Shown: positions 42,598 through 53,947 of the stretch, piece after piece
How positions within the stretch are numbered: the first letter of the stretch is position 1
Layout: the number at the start of each line of letters is the position of its first letter
From: Buxus sempervirens
Lineage: Eukaryota > Streptophyta > Magnoliopsida > Buxales > Buxaceae
DNA: 64,000 bases
NCBI GenBank assembly: GCA_947561395.2
Contig: OX387182.1
Span: 37,317,949-37,381,948, forward strand
Reading direction: 5' to 3'
Position numbers and translations under genes: made by a program
The notes under the pieces: generated by a model
What the model was told of the DNA's origin: nothing
Databases searched by the model: none
Seen by the model: only the letters and a program-made list of their open reading frames with translations

Positions 42598-44104
42598 TGC
42601 CGAAATGGCCATTTTGACTCATTTTTTCACCAGATTAGGTTTTCTTCATTCTCACTTGATGTTCACCTTAACTTGACCTTCAAAACTTGCCCCAAATTGG
42701 GCTTGGACATCATACTTGCAAAATTCCCCAAATTCATGAAAAGAACATGGCTTTACTCTGCCACCTTGTATTACCTTCATTCAATATGGTATTCACATTA
42801 TACCTTAGCCTGTAAAACATGCAAACGGCCTTCCCTCATTTACACCCAATTCCCCAAACGCAATTGTGTGCTTTTAGCTGAAAACGTGTTTCTCCACCTT
42901 CAAGCGTATGGTTTTTGGGTTTTGGCTTAATTGGCAACTTAGAACTCAAGTCTAGTGATGCCCGGAATTGAATCACAGATCCCATTGTCATCATATCATT
43001 GACTCAAATTCTAAGGTAAATATTTTCACTTTCGCTTTCCGAAGTCACGACCTCGGTGCGCCAAGCTACACACATTCATGGTTCAACTTCCTATAGGTAA
43101 TGGGTAGGCTGTGCAAATAGTTTAAAGTGCTCAAGTGCAATTTAAAATTGAGGTAACATTCACAACGTCCCAGCCCCTTGCTACTCTTTTTCGTAGCCAT
43201 GCATTCAATTTCAAGCCAAGGCACATATGACAATATAATGAAGCTAAATACAAGCAAGCAAGAGAACCAAAGCAACCAAATATGCACAAAAATATTACAT
43301 GCCCAAAAAGTGGTATACGAACATGTTATTTGGTGCAAACAACAATTAAACCATGGAAGCATGCTTGAAACCCAAAAGCATTCCCTAAAATTCCAGATTT
43401 TCATGCTCTTTTTTATGCTCAAAGTGTACCATTTCTACCCAAGTTGAAGCCTAAAAATTTTAGCAACTACTTGACATGGTCCAAAAGTGTTTCAATTAGG
43501 TAAAACATACTTGAAATCTCCCCCGAAATACACTCAAATTTCCAGATTTTTCATGCTCAAAAGTGCATCACTCATACCCCAAATTAATGGCTAAAAATTT
43601 AGCAACTACTTGACATGGTATAAGGAGAGTTTTGATGGTAAAAACATGCTTGAAAACCTCCAAATTAACTACTGAATTCCAGATTTCATGCTCATGGTTT
43701 TCATGCTCAACTCATGTCCTCCTATACCCCCAAATCAAAGGCATGGCATAATAAAAAATTTAAGCACAAGAAAGCATGCTTCATGGGAATCATGTTTGAA
43801 TACCCCAAAAATTCTGAACTCCTAGATTTCATGCTTCTAATTCTCATGTTCAAACCATGGTATTAAAAATTCAAATTAGAGCATGTTACACCAAATGCAT
43901 CAAAATCATGCTTCAAGATAGGCTTTTCTTAAATCAATCTCTAGGCAACATCAAACAACACATACATGCCTTTGTCCATAGAAATTCCAAAGCATCCTAA
44001 TCAGATTTAAAATACCACAATATGCACAATAAAATAAGCAAAATAGCAAGTATTCAAAAATAAGTAAAAGGCATGAATATACTCAAAATGGCTTAAATCC
44101 ACAA
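42598..44104 (-). other. Leader of element 2 between PBS and palindromes
   Basis: About 1.5 kb that aligns with 55730-57085 of element 3. It is AT-rich. Words such as AGCAACTACTTGACATGGT and GCATGCTTGAAA recur several times (43440-43870), so this part is built of degenerate internal repeats. It contains the small conserved frame at 43066-43197. No gag-type protein is encoded. Confidence 0.7.
43066..43197 (-). CDS. Small conserved leader frame of element 2
   Basis: A frame of 43 codons from MATKKSSKGLGR to RKLNHECV and stop. Element 3 has the same start, the same basic KKS(S/G)KGLGR segment and the same KLNHECV end at 56481-56618, although the middle differs in length. No domain is recognised. 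Some Ogre elements carry an extra ORF upstream of gag. Whether this is its remnant is unknown. It could also be conserved only at the DNA level. Confidence 0.35.
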   Translation of the reverse strand, partial: ATKKSSKGLGRCECYLNFKLHLSTLNYLHSLPITYRKLNHECV

Positions 44105-44123
44105 GTCCCCAGCAGAGTCGCCA
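44105..44123 (-). other. Primer-binding site of element 2
   Basis: The minus strand reads TGGCGACTCTGCTGGGGAC two bases after the LTR end. The leading TGG fits pairing with a tRNA CCA end. From memory, Ogre-type elements use a tRNA-Arg primer with such a site. The tRNA identity was not checked. Confidence 0.8.
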
Positions 44124-44125
44124 GT

Positions 44126-46456
44126 TGTGAGACACGGGAAAAAATCACCGGAATGATCATCCCTCTGTCAACACACGGGGCTCAATGTAAAAATTGGGAG
44201 AGTCGCCACCATTCAGATTTTGGGTGTGAATGGACACCAAAAGTTTAAAAATAAGCAAAAATAGCTAAAAGACAAATTCTAGGGTAAAAATAACCCTACT
44301 TGAAAATCGAATCCAGAGATGGGTAAGGGGATTAGATTATGAACGGGGGAAGGTGTTAAGCACCCCCATTCATCCACACGAAGTGGTTGCCAAGTGTTTG
44401 TTCATGCTAAAAGAAAATAGAAAGCTTGCTAAAAAATCATGAAAACCTTGAAAAAGGACAAATATATGATATCTTCACATGAAAATCCAAATGAATTCCA
44501 GATCTTCTTTTATGTTAATATCACTTCTGGAATATCACAAAAAGATGTAAATCACAACAAAAGTTGCACAAAACCAAGTTGAGGCAAATCCGAGAAATTT
44601 GGTAAAAAGTAAGGCCATTTCTCTTGAAATTAATCAAATCCAATTTTAAATTAAATCAAACCAAATCCATTTGGAAGATTAGGGTAAACAATAGTCTCAT
44701 GCAAAATTTCAATTAATTCCGGTTGAAATCCTAAGAGTTATGGCTCTTTTAAAGTTGCTGCCGGAGAAAATCAAAAGTAGCAAGTAGGCAAGTTCGGAAA
44801 ATCACCTAGAAAAATCTACTACATAGAAATCCGTGAAATTTGGTGTCAATGAAGTCTGTATGGTCATATTTCAAAAAAAACTAGCCTCATACAAAAACTC
44901 ATTCGGATGTGCTTTGGGTGGTCTCCCGAATAGGCCCCGAAGATCACACATTTACCCAGAAAAGTACTGATGAACAGTTCTGAGTAAATCCGTTACCAAT
45001 AATTCAAATGGAGTCAAAAAATTATGAAACCAACTGGATTTAAAAATAGACTCATAAAGGAGTGCCCAGAAACAAAAATCATTTGAATCGGACTTAAAAC
45101 GAACACATGGCGCTCCGTCGAAGTGACAAGTTCTGTATTTAAACCTTAACTGTCCAATCAACTTCGACAGAGAAGTGTCAAAAATCTGCTTGATAGAAAT
45201 TAATGAAATTTGGTGGACATAAACTAGACAGCCTCACCTTTCCCGTGGTTCTAGAATTGTTCTAAAATTCATCCGGACGATGAAGTTATGAGCGTCCGAC
45301 GTAAGGGTACAGTTGCTGTCAAGCTAAGCCATTTTTGAGTAAAACCAATGCAAAACTGTGACAAAGTGTGTGTAATTCGTACAAAATGAACACAAAACCT
45401 TTAAAAATCATTTAACAACATTCCAGAATTGATTGAGGCCATTTATTTGTGATTTATCACAATGAATGTAATAAATTCCCAAATGTGAGCCTATCCCGCC
45501 AAAATTGTGCTATGTATGTGCAAGTGTGAAAAAACATACAAGATCAATATAACAAGATAGCATGCATACATATTCATCAAAATAAGGTTTTAAAACAACC
45601 TAGGGTTCCGTTCCATTATCGTTTCCCTTTGTTCTCTCTCCCTGTTAAACACGGTTCTTCAAGATACTCATGGGGTACTTTGAATATGAAACGGTTTTCA
45701 GTCATTCAAAAAGGCTTTATGCTACATAGGTTTTAGCACTAGGGTCAATCCCCAGTCTCGTTTCTCCTAGATCCCGCCTTCACGTTTTACGGCTAGAGGG
45801 AGTCTCGAGATACTTTGAGCCAGGGAAGGATTTTCATACACACAAAAAGGCCTTATTCTACAGAAAGGTAGAATAAGAGATCTAGATCTAGAAATGTAAA
45901 GACAAAAATTAAAAAAGAGGTTTGAGGTTTACCTGGATTCTAAAAGCACTTCCGCAGCGGTTTCCCTCTTCTCTTGGAGCTCTTCTTGGCAAGAATTCAA
46001 GGCAAGAGTTAATGGCCATTTGCTTAAGGAGGAGCCTCCTATTTATAGGCAAAGGTTAGGGTTAGGGTTAGTGAGAATGGTAGACACAACATAATGTCTA
46101 TAGCCCACCAACCTTAATCCTAAGGCTATTTCCGAGATTTCCCCTCATTTAATGAGGGATATGATGGTAAAAGTGAAAAGCTCTCGGAAACCCTAATTTT
46201 GAGCAAAACTTGTGTATCCGGTATATCAGGCCGGATACAGAAGGACCTTAAGGTATTCGGCATAGAATACCGGATACGCTAAAGCTTTCTTGTATCCGGT
46301 ATTTTGTACCGGATACAAAGAGGAGTACTTGTATCGGGTCTGAGTTGCCGAATACAGGTAAAAACTTATTTTCTCGAATTTTGTGCTGGCTTTCAAGGAG
46401 ATAATGATTTTTTATGATTATTGATCATTTTGACAGTGCAATTTGGGGTGTCTACA
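44126..46456 (-). mobile_element. 5' LTR of element 2
   Basis: 2331 bp, the partner of 21720-24039. In transcription order it has U3 with the palindrome quartet, then the TATA box (GCCTATAAATAGG, near 46030-46042) followed by AGGAGCCTCCT, then the splice donor CCAG|GTAAAC near 45931, and then about 1.8 kb to the LTR end. The expected start of the element RNA is about 30 bp after the TATA box. Confidence 0.95.
46214..46355. repeat. Palindrome quartet in 5' LTR of element 2
   Basis: Centres at 46226, 46265, 46304 and 46343, exactly 39 bp apart. A few arm bases have diverged from the consensus, but spacing and 9-nt loops are unchanged compared with the 3' LTR copy. Confidence 0.95.
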
Positions 46457-46461
46457 CCCCC
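46457..46461. repeat. Target-site duplication of element 2, right copy
   Basis: CCCCC directly after GTCTACA, matching 21715-21719. The next bases (TGCAGGAGACAG) continue the older LTR exactly as in the uninterrupted paralogue at 53108. Confidence 0.85.
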
Positions 46462-46689
46462 TGCAGGAGACAGAATAACTCTACCACAGGATGTGAACAC
46501 TTAGAATCTACCTCTACCATAGGAGATAGCTTCCTTACCTTCCAGTAGTATCTCATACACCCATCTTCCATGTGGGATGCAATCATGCATAATCACATCT
46601 CCCTCACATGAGGCACCTCTCCTGTAGGATGCAATCCATCGGAATTACATCTGCCCCATAGGAGGTAATGAATTTCTCTCGCAGGAGGT

Positions 46690-47010
46690 AATGTCTCCGC
46701 TACCAAGCGGGTAATGTCTCCACCACCAAGCGGGTAATCTCTGCCACCAAACAGGTTGGGTCTCTGCCACCAAGAGGGTTATTTCTACCACTAAGCATGT
46801 TGGGTCTCCGTCACCAAACGTGTTATCTCTGCCACCAAGCAGGTTGGGTCTTAGTCACCAAATGGGTTAGGGTCTCCGCCACCAAGCGGGTTATAATCTC
46901 TGTCACCAAGCAGGTAATAATTTTTGCCACCAAGCAGGTAATATACAATACATCTTTGCCACCAAGCATGTTATTGATAAAACTGGCCACCAAGCCATTG
47001 TACAAATCAT
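46690..47010. repeat. Minisatellite of about 20-bp CCACCAAGCGGGT units
   Basis: About a dozen degenerate copies of CTCCGCCACCAAGCGGGTAAT-like units in tandem. The same minisatellite is at 53335-53436 in the paralogous LTR. It is part of the older LTR. In the minus frame it gives a repetitive hydrophobic peptide that I do not regard as a gene. Confidence 0.8.
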
Positions 47011-47036
47011 TCACATTCCAATATTGTCTATGATCA

Positions 47037-48436
47037 TAGTTCTTTCATGTTCAATCGGTAATCTAAAGTCTTGTTCCATAACTAGTTCATTAGTGTGTAC
47101 TCATATTGATTATGGGATTATCTTAATAATGGAAGACTCAAGTGGTTAATGGTAGTGGTGGGATCGATTAAGGTAATTTAAAGGTTATTTAAAGTTTAAA
47201 TGTGGTCACATAAAGCAATATGATACTTGTCATTTAGTGGAGGGAAATTAGGTTAGTCCAATTTAAATTAACCAATGAGACCTAAAGGTATATAGGGTCC
47301 TTTCGCCAATGTTTATAAGGTAGTTTTTGATTTAAAGTCTCTATTTGTAGAAATCTGGTTATTGATATATAAATTAATGTCTCTTAATTAATTAATCTAA
47401 TTTATAAAGGTTTATCTGCATTAGACTTAGAATTTCTTATTTAAGATCAAGTTAGGCAACTAATTACCTAAAATAATTCCCTATTTATTTCTCTGCCCAA
47501 AAAGGGTATTTGATAATTTATTTTGGTCTTAAAACTTCTTAATTATTGATTATAATTGATTAAAAATAGTTCAGAATTGAATCAGGGATTTAATACATGA
47601 AAAATTGCATTTTCTGGTTAGAGCGCCTAAGATCGCTCAGGATCGCCTGGGCGGTCAAAGGTCGGCGGTAGTGCAATTTAGATTGTCGATGATAAGTCGT
47701 CACGCGATCTTGGGTGGTCTCATATTTTGGTCTAGCGCATAAGAGCTCCAAGGATCGCCGAGCACAGTCAAGGTCGGCGGTCCCCAAAAAGAACAGAAAC
47801 AGTTTCAAAACGTGATTTTTCCTATTCTAAGCAATTCCACAATACTTATAACGATTATATCATGCTTCATACATATATCTACATCATAAAAACATGGTTT
47901 GAAGATTAAACACACGTAAATACAAAACAATCGATCAAACGGTGTCACCTACCTCTGATCGTGCGTTCTCCTCTTCCTTCTCTAAACAGCAACACTATTT
48001 ACAGACACAAGACACTCTAGATGGTTAAGAACACAAGACCAAAGTCCTTCCTTTCTCCTCCTCCTTCTTCTTCTTCGGTCGCTCTCAGCAGTTCTCTCTT
48101 GCGGCTGAAGGATACCAATACGATTAGAATACTCTTTGTATTCTATTAGGTTATTTCATCTTATTATATACCTTCTATCCCATGCAACTCACGCACAGCA
48201 AACACAACGCACATCGCCAGCAAACACAACGCACATCGCCCAATCAAAATAAATTAGCTTTAAAATATTAATCCTACCGCAATAACTAGCGATCAGACGC
48301 TCCGATCTGCGCCAAACTCCTGATCTCCACTAATAACGATATTCTCTACAATAATAAATTATTTCCATCCATAATAATCCTCAAGAATATTAATTATTAT
48401 TTTATTTTAATATTTGGGAAAATTCGGGGTTTTACA
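47037..48436 (-). mobile_element. Right part of the older LTR (promoter portion)
   Basis: No gene. In minus orientation the LTR starts TGTAAAACCCCGAATTTTCCC-like at 48436 and has a TATA-like TATATAATA near 48174. A purine-rich leader and a donor-like AGAG|GTAGGT near 47951 follow. A 23-bp word, CAGCAAACACAACGCACATCG, is tandemly duplicated at about 48194-48238. Positions 47620-47790 are rich in GATCGC/GCGATC words. Confidence 0.55.
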
Positions 48437-50219
48437 CTCAGATTTCCAACACTTATATATCCTTCAAGACACCTTACCTACAAATATGTAAATTATCTAA
48501 GAGTTAAGTCTTTAATTGGAATTAATAACCACCATACAATCTAAAATAAAATAGTGCTGCGAATATTTCAGCAATCAAAGAATTCGGATATCATGTCATA
48601 ACAGAATTCTTTCTGTACATTATTTGGAACCCCAGCATGTTCCTTCACACTCTTTATATAACCCCAATTATTACTAAGTTGATCTCTTACATGAATTTCC
48701 CAATTAGATTTTAGAACACTTTAAGTACACTAATGGAACAGGCTGGTGCCAACTCTTGAGAAAATAGGCCTACCTAGCTGCACCCAACAGCGCCAACCAT
48801 TCACCTATCAGGCTTAGATAAACTTGCTGCTTTGTCAATCTTAGCACCTGTAAAGTACTCACCAAATCAGACCTCTCTTCTTTACCAATATTCCTTAATA
48901 CTCTAGGCTAACTCCTAGGTTACTCCCACACCATTTAACCATCCAACAATTTAAAACAGAATGAGCAAGAGCTGGGTGCCAACCTCTGGAAAGGTAGGCA
49001 GCATCCAGTGCATGCTCCACATCTCCCATAACACAGCCATTTTAATTAACCATCTTCCCACTGTATAACCAGCACTTAATTAGTTAATACAAACCACTAT
49101 TATAGACTTTAACATGTACTAAATAATCTACTCAACAGCAGCAGCTAAACTTCTAAAGAGGAATTGAATTGCTTCATGACTAAATTCTTAAATCAAGTAA
49201 AGCCTTAAAGGAACCAATCAAGTAAATTCTTCACAACTAAATTCTTAAAGGGGTTGCTTAATTTATGAAAGGAACTGAACTTGTTAGAGTTACGTTTAGC
49301 CCCAATCCAACAAGACATTAAGAAATTTAACATGTGCTGCAATGAACTGAAGTTCTTTCATTCACGTTCAAACAAGTGCTGATATCGAACAGGTACCGAA
49401 ATTAAACATGCCGTTTCCAAATTTTACTACCAACATCACATAGACTCAGTTGAAGCAAACCATCCAAACAAATATTCAAATCCTTAAGTCTGTTTACAGC
49501 AGATCGGAGAAACCAAACAATGATCGATTGAAAAACTGAGAAACCAAACAGTAATCAACAGGATTCGATCAGATCAGAACAGAAACAGAAATAACCAGAA
49601 ACCAAACAGTCATCAACAGGAAATTGATCAAAACAGGATTCCATCGAAAACTCAACAGTGGTCGATTGAGCAAACAGAAATCAGAAAAAAAACCCAACGA
49701 TCAATTGATTAAATCAAATAAACCATGCTACTTACAGATTTTCGCCAAAATCCACGCCCAATCGCCCAAACCCTCGTTTTCTCTTTCTCCTTTCTCCTCC
49801 ACGTTTTTCCCTTTTTCTTCTTCTTCTTCTTCTTCTCTTCCTCTCTTCCCACGAACGACCAAGAGGAATGAATCTCTCCCTTCCTCCTCTTCTTATTCTT
49901 CTTCTTCTCTTCTTCCCCAACGATTTCCCCTTCTCTTGTTTTCTTCTTCTAACCCTAACGACTCCAAGCACCAAAAACCCCCAAATGCCAAAAATTGTGG
50001 ATTCTTGAGTTTTTTTTTTAAACCATGGAACCAATGAGCCGGTTCATTAACTTGAACCAACCCCATTGAACCACTAAACTAATCAAACCCTTTTAATCCA
50101 CTAAACTAAATGAACCAATTCAACCAAATGATTTTTCTTTTTTCTTTTTTTCCTCTATTTGTTCTTATTTAATAATTTTAAATCTTAATTCCAATTTCTA
50201 AAAATTCAGGGGTTTTACA
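48437..50219 (-). mobile_element. 3' LTR of a chromovirus-like element
   Basis: The right edge is ...AGGGGTTTTACA at 50219, so on the minus strand the LTR begins TGTAAAACCCCTG. A PPT lies directly next to it. The interior holds an ACCAAACAG/CAGAAACC-type short repeat region (49500-49640) and a TTC/CTT-rich block (49780-49960), probably a transcribed leader. The left edge was not found. The older LTR ending at 48436 seems to have inserted into it. No gene is visible. Confidence 0.5.
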
Positions 50220-50238
50220 TCCTACCCTCCTACAAAAG
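50220..50238 (-). other. Polypurine tract of the chromovirus-like element
   Basis: The minus strand reads CTTTTGTAGGAGGGTAGGA just before TGTAAAACC. A GACGAAATTC word directly upstream is typical of the pol end of Tekay/Del-type elements. Confidence 0.65.
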
Positions 50239-50690
50239 AATTTCGTCATCGAAATTCACATCACACTTAGCAAGAAATCTGCAAAATAACTTAAAGAAAA
50301 TATTATAACTTTACTGTTCTCCTTCCATACACATAGACGCGTTCGCCCATGCGAAGGTTGAGAGAAAAAATCAAGAAATTCCATTGTTTTCTAACTTATA
50401 CAATACTTACGCAACAACTACTTAGTTTGGTATTATGATATCAAGATCAATATCCCATTTGTATAAAGTTAGGTATTTAGGTATTTGTCCAACATTGGCC
50501 GATGCTCTACAATACCCAAATAAAACTAAACACAACTGTCTCATCATCCATTAACAATCAATATAGAATACAATGGACATGCAGTGTAATTAACAAAGAA
50601 AAACTTTTTTTTCTTATGCATCCGACTATAATTGGTTATCCAGATCTATTGGTTACATCAAGACCAATTATCGTGAATTAAATCATAATA
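50239..50690. other. 3' UTR of the chromovirus-like element
   Basis: AT-rich and noncoding between the coding end and the PPT. I see nothing else in it. Confidence 0.4.
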
Positions 50691-50715
50691 ATTTAACTTC
50701 TATATTACCTCAAAG

Positions 50716-52190
50716 TCACCTGAAAAGTCCGGGGTATTTTTTCATCATCTCCTCCTTTCTTTCCCAAGTGTTAGCTCCATATGGCCAGATCACCTCTACT
50801 AAAGAAATTGTTTTATTCCGTAACATCTGATCTCTCCGACCCACAATTTGAACGGTTCGTGGAACATCTGGTGAATCCTCTGGTATGCAACCAGGTATCA
50901 AGAAAGGATTGTCACATAAAAATCTCTTTGCAAGACGTCCAGGGATATTAAAAGTCACGTGCCGTTGATAACAGTCTAGAACAACATGGTATTTAACCAT
51001 CAAATCCATTCCTAAGATCACCTTAAATTTGTCATACATCGGGATTTCCATTAAATCTACTGTCATTTGTATATCTCCCATCTGAACTCTGCAGTCGTGA
51101 AATGTCCTTCGAACTACCTCCAAATCTCCTCCAATCGTACTCCGACGTTCCATACCCTTAGTGATACTTGAATAAGAATGTATGGTACTTAAGAATTCAG
51201 GATCCGCTAGAGATGATTGGGCTCCTGTGTCAAAGAGACAAACTGCTGTGCTACCCCCAATCAGTAATGTACATCCTATGATTCCTTCATATACGAATCG
51301 TGCTTCAGACGATGCCTCCTCAGACGATGCCTCCTCAGACGATTCCTCTTGAGGTGTATCAGAATCTTCCTCAGGTGGATTCTCCTCACTAGGGTCCTCT
51401 TCCGTTGATGTGATCTCAATTTGTTCTATTTCTTTTGGTTCTTCACTACTCGAAGCTTGAGGTTCACCGAAATCTTTTTCCTCACTCAAGTGCTCACTGG
51501 GATCCTCTTCACTCCAGTGTTCACTGGGATCCTCTTCACTCATATGTGGTTCTTTAGAGGAATCTCCCTTTTTATCAACCATGCTGGTCTTTAATTGCAT
51601 AACAACACAATGAAATGTATTGTTATACAGCGTCACTATCTTACATAATATGTCACAGCAACTAACATAGTCATTCTCAGAATGGTCTGCTATAATCCTA
51701 GAGGATCTGGTTTCACAACTCACTCAGGTCTCAACAAGTCACCTTGGTAAAGATTTAAACAATACCATAAGTCAAAAATATAATTAAAATAATGCACACA
51801 CGCAATATCACAATTAAAATAAAGAGAAATGCAGGTACATGAATTAAACGCAGGTACATGAATTAAACAACAATTAAAGGATATATTAGAAATGGTACCC
51901 TCAGTTAAGCTTGGATTCTCAAACTCTGGTTTTTCCTCAGTGTATATGGTAAACATCCTGGCTCGTGGATTTTGGGGCACAGGCACGGCGGATTGCTTCT
52001 TGGTTTCAGTTCTTTGTTGTCCCCCTCTCCCTGAAGAACTTCCTATGTTTTGATTTTTCCTTTGGGGCCCAGCAAATGAAACTCCAGTAGGAAATGTCCT
52101 TGTTTATGGTACAGGCTGTTTCTGAAGCATCCGATAGACTGGAGATTTAGGACATTGGGCTATACGGTGACCGTACTGCCCACATCGATA
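50716..52190 (-). CDS. Chromovirus-like non-autonomous element: gag knuckle, protease, integrase tail
   Basis: Read from the right: a CCHC zinc knuckle CYRCGQYGHRIAQC (about 52190-52140); a basic, glutamine-rich stretch; an acidic segment with repeated SEEDPSEH and SSEEAS words (near 51550-51310); an aspartic protease (LFDTGAQSSLADPEF near 51235 and ILGMDLMVKYHVVLDCYQRHVTF near 51000); and finally LRNKTISLVEVIW...TWE..EEM.KKYPGLFR, which matches the very end of Tekay/Del-type integrase. RT and RNase H were not recognised, so the element looks non-autonomous. It is a fossil with more than one interruption. A short intron-like gap may separate the gag part from the rest. Confidence 0.65.
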
Positions 52191-53436
52191 ACAGGTGTAA
52201 CGCCCCGAATCCGGGGTCATTTTTTTTTCTCATTTTGACTCGGATCAAGGAATTAACTTGTGGTACATTACAATCAGTTCAAATATAAGGAAATAAAGAA
52301 CTAAGATTTATTAGAGTGCTAGGAAGCTTAAATTATTCATTGGAACTAAATCTTCCTATTACATCAATTTATCAAATGAAAGGCAACTACAAATTAACTA
52401 ATTCTTAATATCCTACCAAATCATCTATTATGATTCCAATAAAATAAATACAACTATATAAAATTATCCTACTCTTTTCATATGGAATTTCTAGACTTCA
52501 ACCCACTATTTGTCTAACCCGTGGCGTCCTCTCTAAGATGACCTGAAAAATAGAATATAAAGTAGGAGTGAGATACGAATATCTCAATAGGTAACACATG
52601 CATGAGGAAAACAGTTTATATATATAGAAAATAACAGTGGTTTCATGCACGGTAAAATAGGCGAGTAATTACAGTCAATAAGATAAACGAATAATCACGA
52701 TACAAAACTAACACTGAACCAGTACCCAAATTAAAGGAAGTTAATCATGTACATTTCATTTCAATTTAAAGGACCATGTATTATAATCCACATTCCCATG
52801 GTTTCTGGTATATTTCAATTAGTTTCTTCCCAAGAACAGTTCCACATTTTATTCATGATTCTATAATATTCCATTTTAACAGTTCTCATTAAATCATAGC
52901 AATTCTATTCAATTATGACATTTCAATATTTCCTTTTAAATAAGCAATCTTATCAAATACGTCCAAATCAATTCATCAATTTAAGAATCAATCAATAATA
53001 AAAGCCAACCTTCAGGTAGTAGCCTATTTTTACCACAGAACGCAAATACATAGTATCCATACAAGCTCTGCAGGAGAATGCACATCTCTAAGACTACAAG
53101 TACCCCCTGCAGGAGACAGCATAACTCTACCACAGGATGTGAACACCTAGCATCTACCTCTACCGTAAGAGATAGCTTCCTCACCTTCCAGTGGTAACTC
53201 ACACACCCATCCTCCATGTGGGATGCAATCACGCATAATCACATCTCCCCCACATGAGGTATCTCTCCTGTAGGATGCAATCCATCCGAAATACATCTGC
53301 CCCATAGGAGGTAATGAATCTCTCCTGTAGGAGGTAATGTCTCCGCCACCAAGCGGGTAATGTCTCCGCCACCAAGCAGGTAATCTCTGCCACCAAGCAG
53401 GTTGGGTCTCCGCCACCAAGTGGGTTGTCCTGCCAC
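52191..53436 (-). mobile_element. LTR fragment inserted in the gag region, paralogue of the older LTR
   Basis: Starts TGTAACGCCCCG at 52196 directly after ACAGG (52191-52195), the likely left target duplication, inside the zinc-knuckle region of the neighbouring element. From about 52835 it matches 21459-21719 and then 46462 onward, including the minisatellite. It is cut off at 53436 by element 3. No gene is visible. A minus frame near 53000-53470 is only the minisatellite. Confidence 0.6.
53103..53107. other. Empty paralogue of the element 2 insertion site
   Basis: A single CCCCC lies between TCTCTAAGACTACAAGTA and TGCAGGAGACAGCATAACT. The same two flanks are found on the two sides of element 2 (21715 and 46461), where CCCCC is doubled. 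Confidence 0.85.
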
Positions 53437-53526
53437 TGTAGACACCCCAAATTGCACAAACAATCATCAAAAATCATTATCTCCTGGAAAGCCAGCACAG
53501 AATTTGAAGAAAATAAACTTTTACCT

Positions 53527-53668
53527 GTATCCGGATTGAGTATCCGGATACAAGTACCCTTTCCCGTATCCGGATAGTCATACCGGATACGTGTGAGCCT
53601 TAGCGTATCCGGTACCATGTACCGGATACCTTAAGGCCCTTTGTTATCCGGTCTGATATACCGGATAC
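53527..53668. repeat. Palindrome quartet in 5' LTR of element 3
   Basis: Centres at 53539, 53578, 53617 and 53656, exactly 39 bp apart, arms GTATCCGG/CCGGATAC (TTATCCGG in the fourth). It lies about 160-290 bp upstream of the TATA box. Confidence 0.97.
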
Positions 53669-53824
53669 CTTAAGTTTGCTCAAAATTAGGGTTTTCCGAG
53701 AGCTTTTCACTTTTACCATCATGTCCCTCATTAAATGAGGGGAAATCGCGGAAATAACCTTAGGGTTTAGGTTTGAGGGGTTCTAGACATTAATTTGTGT
53801 CTACCAATGACCTTAGCCCTTGCC

Positions 53825-53842
53825 TATAAATAGGAGCCTCCT
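53825..53842 (+). promoter_or_regulatory. TATA box and stem of element 3 LTR
   Basis: TATAAAT (53825-53831) is followed at once by AGGAG-C-CTCCT (53832-53842). The same layout is found in all four 2.3-kb LTRs. Confidence 0.75.
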
Positions 53843-53930
53843 CCTTGAGCAAATGGGACACAACTCTTGTTTTGAATTCTCGCAAAGAAGAACTCCAAGA
53901 GAAGAAGGAAACCGCTGTGGAATCGTCTCC

Positions 53931-53947
53931 AGAATTCAGGTAAGCCT
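53931..53947 (+). promoter_or_regulatory. Candidate leader splice donor of element 3
   Basis: GAATTCAG|GTAAGCCTC with the exon edge at 53939. About 110 bp after the TATA box, so the first exon would be roughly 80 nt. The donor core is conserved in the other LTRs. Pairing with the acceptor at 58881 would give an intron of about 4.9 kb. Confidence 0.5.

Larger units (their letters stand above)
21720..46456 (-). mobile_element. Tat/Ogre-like element 2, complete ends, 24.7 kb
   Basis: The element lies on the minus strand with both LTRs, 5-bp target duplications (CCCCC), PBS, leader, gag, protease, RT, double RNase H, integrase, a 7.6 kb 3' region with two antisense genes, and PPT. The two LTRs differ at roughly 2-3% of positions in the parts I compared by eye, so the insertion is probably around one to a few million years old. 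A solo LTR of a sister subfamily sits inside it. The size is typical of Ogre-type elements. The gag-protease part is broken in a handful of places, while the RT-integrase part reads through as one long frame. Confidence 0.93.
21459..48436 (-). mobile_element. Older LTR split by Tat element 2
   Basis: 21459-21719 and 46462 onward are two halves of one older repeat. Both halves match the uninterrupted copy at about 52835-53436. The right edge is ...GGGGTTTTACA at 48436, so the LTR begins TGTAAAACCCC on the minus strand. A minus-strand TATA box is near 48171-48182. The left edge is not seen and may be truncated near 21459. It is probably an LTR of a chromovirus-like Ty3/gypsy family, about 2.9 kb when whole. 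It is only a fragment here. Confidence 0.6.

Noticed and set aside
43178-43447. 89-codon plus frame opposite the small leader frame of element 2.
   Set aside because: The counterpart in element 3 (56228-56503, minus) is open too, but shared openness follows from the sequence similarity of the two leaders and the peptide has no domain. The basic sense-strand frame is the better candidate.
49624-50037. Arginine-rich minus frame and serine-rich plus frame.
   Set aside because: They translate the CTT/TTC-rich leader block of the chromovirus-like LTR. No domain.
46797-53470. Frames with repeated CLVA/LVTK or WWRR peptides near 46800-47030 and 53150-53620.
   Set aside because: They translate the minisatellite of about 20-bp units in the older LTR.
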